The notes under the pieces were generated by a model, which saw only the letters and a program-made list of their open reading frames with translations, ran no database searches and was not told the origin of the DNA. From positions 1-11,446 of the forward strand of contig DMJA01000302.1 in the NCBI GenBank assembly GCA_003451935.1: a DNA stretch of 11,446 bases, read 5' to 3'. The position numbers and the translations under genes are program-made. Of this stretch, positions 8,401 through 11,446 are shown piece after piece. This DNA comes from Verrucomicrobiota bacterium (GTDB taxonomy: Bacteria; Verrucomicrobiota; Kiritimatiellia; CAIQIC01; Lenti-01). Numbering within the stretch: position 1 is the stretch's first letter; each line of letters begins with the position of its first letter.

Positions 8401-8473
8401 TTTTCCACACAATGGGAAAATGTTTCGCGATTTTTCCACACAATGGAAAAAAAGTTTCCACGGTGTGGAAAAA
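8401..8473. repeat. Three TTTTCCACA-containing palindromes, DnaA-box-like cluster
   Basis: Three related imperfect palindromes lie at 8401-8420, 8432-8450 and 8454-8473, each of the form TTTTCCA-spacer-TGGAAAA. Each holds one TTTTCCACA 9-mer: plus strand at 8401-8409 and 8432-8440, minus strand at 8472-8464. These fit the relaxed DnaA-box consensus TTWTNCACA. The starts are 31 and 32 bp apart, close to three helical turns. A direct repeat TTCGCGATT (8424-8432, 8481-8489) lies between and beside them. The region separates convergent genes. It could bind DnaA, act as terminators, or be a dispersed palindrome family. Confidence 0.6.
8447..8473 (-). terminator. Candidate terminator of the phosphodiesterase-like gene
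   Basis: On the minus strand TTTCCAC and GTGGAAA form a 7-bp stem with an ACC loop, followed after one C by seven T residues. It lies 16 bases past the stop codon at 8489. The stem is AT-rich but the T-tract is good. It is the third copy of the palindrome cluster. Confidence 0.55.
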
Positions 8474-8488
8474 CCGGAGATTCGCGAT

Positions 8489-9790
8489 TCAGGAGGCGGG
8501 GGAGAGGTGGCTCCGGAGGCGGGTCGCGAGGTCGAGGAAGGTCTTGGCCTCGGGGAAGAGTCCGGCGGCGGCGATTTCGTGTCCGGGGCCGGCGCGGCCG
8601 TGCGTGCCGCGGATTTTTTCCGTCTTCTGCGAGGTGTGCGGGGGGGGGAAGCCGAAGAAGAGTTCGCAGGGATCGAAGCCGGGCTTGTTGTGGATGTCCA
8701 TCTGGTTGGCGTAGTCGGGGCCATGGCGCGGATCCGTCCACCACGGATAGGCGAACCAGCGGCCGGGGGCGGCGATGAGCAGCAAATCGCCGGAGCGCTC
8801 CGGAAAATAGATGTCGCGTTCAGATTGCACGGCGCGGTCGAGGATTTCGGCGATGCCGGGCTCGGCGGCGAGGAGGTCGCGGACTTGCGGGAGGTTGGCG
8901 GGATCGGGGACGTGGATGTGCGCAATCTGGTGGTCCACGATGGCGAAGGCGCGGGACGTGAAGAAATCGGGGTAGAGCATTTTCGAGGTTTCGCGCGTGT
9001 GGAAGAGACCGGCGGCGCGGAGGATGCGATTTGGGAAAATCGCGCCATCGCCGGGGGCGACGGGCTCGATGGCGTAGTCGCCGGTGAGGAGCCACTCGCG
9101 TCCCTGCGCTTCGGCGGCGGCGATCAGCGGCTCGATTTGGGAGATAGTTTCGAGGAGGGCGGCGGCGGCCTGCGGGGAATCGGGGCCGTGGCGCTGGAGA
9201 TCATAATCGAGGGAGGGCAGATAAACGAAGAGGTGGTCGGGGGCGTCGGGGCGGGCGAGGATTTTGAGCGTGGCTTCGGAAATCCAGCGGCCGACCTTGG
9301 CGCGGGCGAGGGGACCCCAGTAGTGGAAAAGGTCGAATCGACGGCCAAGGTCGGCGCAGAGCTCGGCGTAGAGGGGTTCGGGGCGCGTGTAGCAGTCCAT
9401 CACAATTCCGCCGTGGTGACGGTGGATGGGTTTGGGCGAAATCACCAGGTCGAGCCGCTCGCCGAGACTCTGCTGCCAAAAGGCCATGCCGACAGTCTGG
9501 CCGGCGGCGCGCGCGGCGTCCCAGATGCGGGGGCCCGTCACCAGCGCGGCGGATTGTTCCCAGAAGTAGGGCCGGGCGAGGTCGTGGTGAAAAAAGCCGG
9601 AGGCGACGATGCCGTGGCGCGAGGGGGGGAGCGCCGGGCGCAGGGTGGCCTGGGCGGGGCAGGTGAGCGAGAGCGGGCCGGGGGCGACGGGGCGAAAGGC
9701 GATCTTTGTCGCGGGCTTGTGCTTTTCGATCAGGTTCCAGCCGAGGGCGGCGGCGAGGATGACGAGGGTTTTGGGTTTGGATTCGCTCAT
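8489..9790 (-). CDS. Alkaline-phosphatase-superfamily protein (type I phosphodiesterase/nucleotide pyrophosphatase-like)
   Basis: A 433-residue, probably cytoplasmic protein with no signal peptide. It resembles nucleotide pyrophosphatase/phosphodiesterase-like members of the alkaline phosphatase superfamily. Visible motifs are SLTCPAQAT (candidate nucleophile Thr43), PSRHGIVASGFF, FHYWGPLARAKVGRWI, YLPSLDYDLQRHGPDS (Asp195, His201), LLTGDYAI (Asp238) and VDHQIAHIHV (His287, His291). Relative to well-studied NPP enzymes, the first metal-binding Asp is replaced in ILAAALGW near residue 13. The usual Asp-His pair is Asp238-Tyr239. One metal site may therefore be incomplete, which I believe is shared with a VVGLT-type branch of the family. 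The substrate is unknown. The start ATG 9790 overlaps the stop of the upstream pseudopilin gene (ATGA), implying translational coupling. A longer frame to 10570 exists but overlaps two other genes. Confidence 0.8.
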   Translation of the reverse strand: MSESKPKTLVILAAALGWNLIEKHKPATKIAFRPVAPGPLSLTCPAQATLRPALPPSRHGIVASGFFHHDLARPYFWEQSAALVTGPRIWDAARAAGQTVGMAFWQQSLGERLDLVISPKPIHRHHGGIVMDCYTRPEPLYAELCADLGRRFDLFHYWGPLARAKVGRWISEATLKILARPDAPDHLFVYLPSLDYDLQRHGPDSPQAAAALLETISQIEPLIAAAEAQGREWLLTGDYAIEPVAPGDGAIFPNRILRAAGLFHTRETSKMLYPDFFTSRAFAIVDHQIAHIHVPDPANLPQVRDLLAAEPGIAEILDRAVQSERDIYFPERSGDLLLIAAPGRWFAYPWWTDPRHGPDYANQMDIHNKPGFDPCELFFGFPPPHTSQKTEKIRGTHGRAGPGHEIAAAGLFPEAKTFLDLATRLRSHLSPAS

Positions 9791-10125
9791 GGCGCGTCGT
9801 CCAGGATGCAAAGGGTGAGGGGGGGCCTCTCTTGTCCATCCGGGCGTACGGAAAGCAGATGCCATTCGCGGAGGGTCTCGTCGGACAGTTTGACAATGGA
9901 CGTGCCATGCTCGACGCGCCATCCGCGGGGCGCAACGGGGAGATCGTCGGGGCGCAGGCGCTGGGCGGCATAGAGGGTTTGGAGGAGGAAAGCAGCCTCG
10001 CCCTCGCGCGCGGCGGCGCGTTCCGCGCGGGAGGCAAAGGCGACGGCGGATGCGGTGGCCGTGGCGAGCAGGACGCAAAGCCCGAGCGAGGCGAGCACTT
10101 CGATGAGGGTGAAGCCGTGGTTCAT
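9787..10125 (-). CDS. Small pseudopilin-like protein with type IV prepilin N-terminus
   Basis: A 112-residue protein beginning MNHG|FTLIEVLASLGLCVL. The short leader ends in Gly4, mature Phe1 is followed by Glu5, and a hydrophobic helix of about 20 residues comes next (VLASLGLCVLLATATASAVAFA). This is the signature of substrates of prepilin peptidase PilD/GspO. The remainder is a short soluble domain with no motif I recognise, within the size range of a minor pseudopilin (GspH/GspI type). ATG 10125 gives a classic four-residue leader; ATG 10149 would add eight residues (MSPGQPIC). Neither has a visible Shine-Dalgarno. Its stop overlaps the next gene's ATG. No other secretion or pilus gene is nearby, so the machinery it joins is unknown. 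Confidence 0.75.
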   Translation of the reverse strand: MNHGFTLIEVLASLGLCVLLATATASAVAFASRAERAAAREGEAAFLLQTLYAAQRLRPDDLPVAPRGWRVEHGTSIVKLSDETLREWHLLSVRPDGQERPPLTLCILDDAP

Positions 10126-10250
10126 GCAGATGGGTTGTCCGGGGCTCATGGGACTTGCTGTTTGCAAACTGTGGCACGGGAGGGCCGCGGTCGGCAACAC
10201 GCTTTTTCGTGTCGCCCGCAACGGGGCGGCGGGTGTAGGTTCCGGAACGT
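10126..10250. promoter_or_regulatory. Divergent pseudopilin/histidine-kinase intergenic region with small palindromes
   Basis: This 125-bp region should hold both promoters. It contains the perfect palindromes GTTTGCAAAC (10160-10169) and GTTCCGGAAC (10239-10248, just before the kinase start). It also has hairpins ACACG/CGTGT (10197-10212) and CGCCC/GGGCG (10213-10228). I could not place a convincing -35/-10 pair or a Shine-Dalgarno for either gene. Confidence 0.4.
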
Positions 10251-11446
10251 ATGCCGATGGAAGGACATCCCAAGCGTCCGGACGCCCCCCCCAGGGCGAA
10301 GACCCTCCGGATGGCGGGCGGCCAGGCCGTTCTGGCGGCGTTGGTGCTGGCGCTGGGGCTGGGCACGACGGCGTGGCTGGCGCAGTCGCAGGGTCGGCAG
10401 GAACGCCTGCGGATCGAGCGCGAATTCCAGCAGGCCTCGGACAAGTTGTTCGCGCGCACGCTGCGCGAAATCCAGTTGTTCATGGAGGTGCTTGATTCCA
10501 TCCGCCAGCTGCACAGCCTGTCCGACCAGGTGACGCCGGCGGCGTTCGACGAAATCGTGCGCAAGGGCATGATCTACCAACGGCGGATCCTGGGCGCCTA
10601 TGGGTTTGCGCAGCGGATTCCCCACGACATGCGCGCGACCTACGAACAGGAAGGCGGCGCCGGGCACCGCATCGTGCGCGCCGACGGGACGGGCGGATTC
10701 GAGGCGATGCCGGAAAAGCCGGAATATTTCGTGCTGACCTACCAGACGCCGCCGGGCGGCCTGGACATTCCGCCGGGATATGATTTCGGCGCGCGGGCGG
10801 AGGATTTGGCGGCGATTGCCTCGATGGAGAAGGTGGGCGTGTTTGCACTGGGCGGGGCGCCGGCGGGATCGGTGCCGGGAACCGGCGAAGGGTTGTACAT
10901 GTTCGCGCCCATCGCATACGGGCCGGCCGGCGGCGGGGGGGAACTGGTCGGGTTCGCCATCGGGCTTTTCCAGCCGGAACGGCTGCTGGCAACGGCCATG
11001 GGCGATGGATCGAAGGGGATCGCGGCCCGGCTGGAGGCGGCCCGCGGCCCATCCTCGCCGGACGATGCCTTTGCCTTCGCGCGCGAATTCAGCTTGGCCA
11101 ACCAGGAGTGGCGGTTCGTGGCGGAGGCCGATCCGGGATATCGGACCGAGGCCCGGTCGCGCACCCCCCGGATCATCGCCCTGGTCGGGACGGCGATTTC
11201 GCTGGCGCTGGCGGGGGCGCTGGTGCTGCTGGCCGGCCGCGCGCGGCGCATCGAAGCGCTGGTCCAAAAACGCACGGCGGAGCTGGCCGAGGCGAACCGC
11301 AAGCTGGAAGCGGCGATGGAAGACCGGCGCGAGCTGGAGGACGAGGTGCTGCGGATCAGCGGGCACGAAAAGGCCCGCATCGGACGCGACCTGCACGATT
11401 CGCTCGGGCAGAAGCTGACCGGCGCAATGTATCTGTTCGGCGCGTA
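10251..11446 (+). CDS. CHASE-domain sensor histidine kinase (HisKA_3/NarX type), 3' end cut by window edge
   Basis: Membrane sensor kinase; 398 residues are visible and the frame stays open to the right edge. After a short basic N-terminus (KRPDAPPRAK) comes transmembrane helix 1 (about residues 24-44). A periplasmic sensor of about 260 residues follows; LGAYGFAQRIPHDMRATYEQ and the later Tyr/Pro/Asp-rich segments resemble a CHASE domain. Helix 2 spans about 308-328. A coiled coil (RIEALVQKRTAELAEANRKLEA) leads to the dimerisation domain with phospho-acceptor His382 in RIGRDLHDSLGQ, the H-box of the NarX/DesK class. The ATPase domain lies beyond the edge. Such kinases usually phosphorylate a LuxR-type regulator, probably encoded downstream. 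ATG 10251 is the first start after an in-frame TAG at 10236; Met3 is also possible. The ligand is unknown. Confidence 0.88.
   Translation, partial: MPMEGHPKRPDAPPRAKTLRMAGGQAVLAALVLALGLGTTAWLAQSQGRQERLRIEREFQQASDKLFARTLREIQLFMEVLDSIRQLHSLSDQVTPAAFDEIVRKGMIYQRRILGAYGFAQRIPHDMRATYEQEGGAGHRIVRADGTGGFEAMPEKPEYFVLTYQTPPGGLDIPPGYDFGARAEDLAAIASMEKVGVFALGGAPAGSVPGTGEGLYMFAPIAYGPAGGGGELVGFAIGLFQPERLLATAMGDGSKGIAARLEAARGPSSPDDAFAFAREFSLANQEWRFVAEADPGYRTEARSRTPRIIALVGTAISLALAGALVLLAGRARRIEALVQKRTAELAEANRKLEAAMEDRRELEDEVLRISGHEKARIGRDLHDSLGQKLTGAMYLFGA

Noticed and set aside
8401..8473. Calling this the chromosomal origin oriC
   Set aside because: There are only three relaxed DnaA-box matches, no unwinding element and no origin-linked genes; it is reported only as a DnaA-box-like cluster.
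7020..8744. 574-codon minus-strand frame opposite infC-rpmI-rplT
   Set aside because: Antisense shadow of three conserved genes; composition and lack of motifs do not support a protein.
9791..10570. N-terminal extension of the phosphodiesterase-like frame up to 10570 on the minus strand
   Set aside because: It would overlap the pseudopilin gene and the divergent histidine kinase; family resemblance starts at the ATG at 9790.

Overview
This is a GC-rich bacterial chromosome segment carrying mostly housekeeping genes. I see no phage, transposase, CRISPR array or tRNA/rRNA gene. The ribosomal protein L20 N-terminus (MPRITNAVASRKRRKR), the Glu/GGNG version of the TrpF active-site loop, the abundance of short-period repeats between genes and the CHASE-type histidine kinase suggest a member of the PVC group (Verrucomicrobiota/Kiritimatiellota/Lentisphaerota). 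That placement is an inference from sequence resemblance and is not firm.

Layout. Positions 1-4686 (minus strand) hold a tryptophan operon transcribed trpE > trpG > trpD > trpC > trpF, with trpF cut by the left edge. Together these genes convert chorismate to anthranilate and on to indole-glycerol-phosphate; trpB and trpA would be expected beyond the left edge. Each of the four gene-gene junctions is filled with a different short-period repeat: heptads of GGTTACA/GGTTTCA type, heptads of ATATCCA and ATTCTGA/CTCCTGA type, a 9-bp-period CGAAT repeat arranged as an inverted repeat, and a 7/8-bp TAGG repeat. Some of these arrays supply the stop codon of the upstream gene, and they leave trpG and trpF without a visible Shine-Dalgarno sequence.

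Positions 4687-5230 are a divergent control region. It contains a candidate trp promoter, a perfect 26-bp palindrome, a 107-bp element of the widespread GTCATTCCGA...CATGAC type, and a candidate thrS promoter preceded by two 11-bp direct repeats.

Positions 5231-8330 (plus strand) are a translation cluster thrS-infC-rpmI-rplT closed by a strong intrinsic terminator. ThrRS has complete editing, catalytic and anticodon-binding parts but no N-terminal TGS domain. pheST, which often follows rplT, is absent.

Positions 8384-8488 lie between convergent genes and carry three related palindromes, each containing a TTTTCCACA 9-mer that fits the relaxed DnaA-box consensus. The last palindrome also looks like a terminator for the minus strand. 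Positions 8489-10125 (minus strand) encode a tiny pseudopilin-like protein whose stop codon overlaps the start of an alkaline-phosphatase-superfamily protein with an incomplete set of metal ligands. From 10251 (plus strand) a membrane-bound CHASE-domain sensor histidine kinase runs off the right edge.

I found no obvious new multi-gene system. The most unusual content is the non-coding structure: the junction-specific repeats of the trp operon, the palindrome/element-rich trpE-thrS region, and the DnaA-box-like cluster after rplT.
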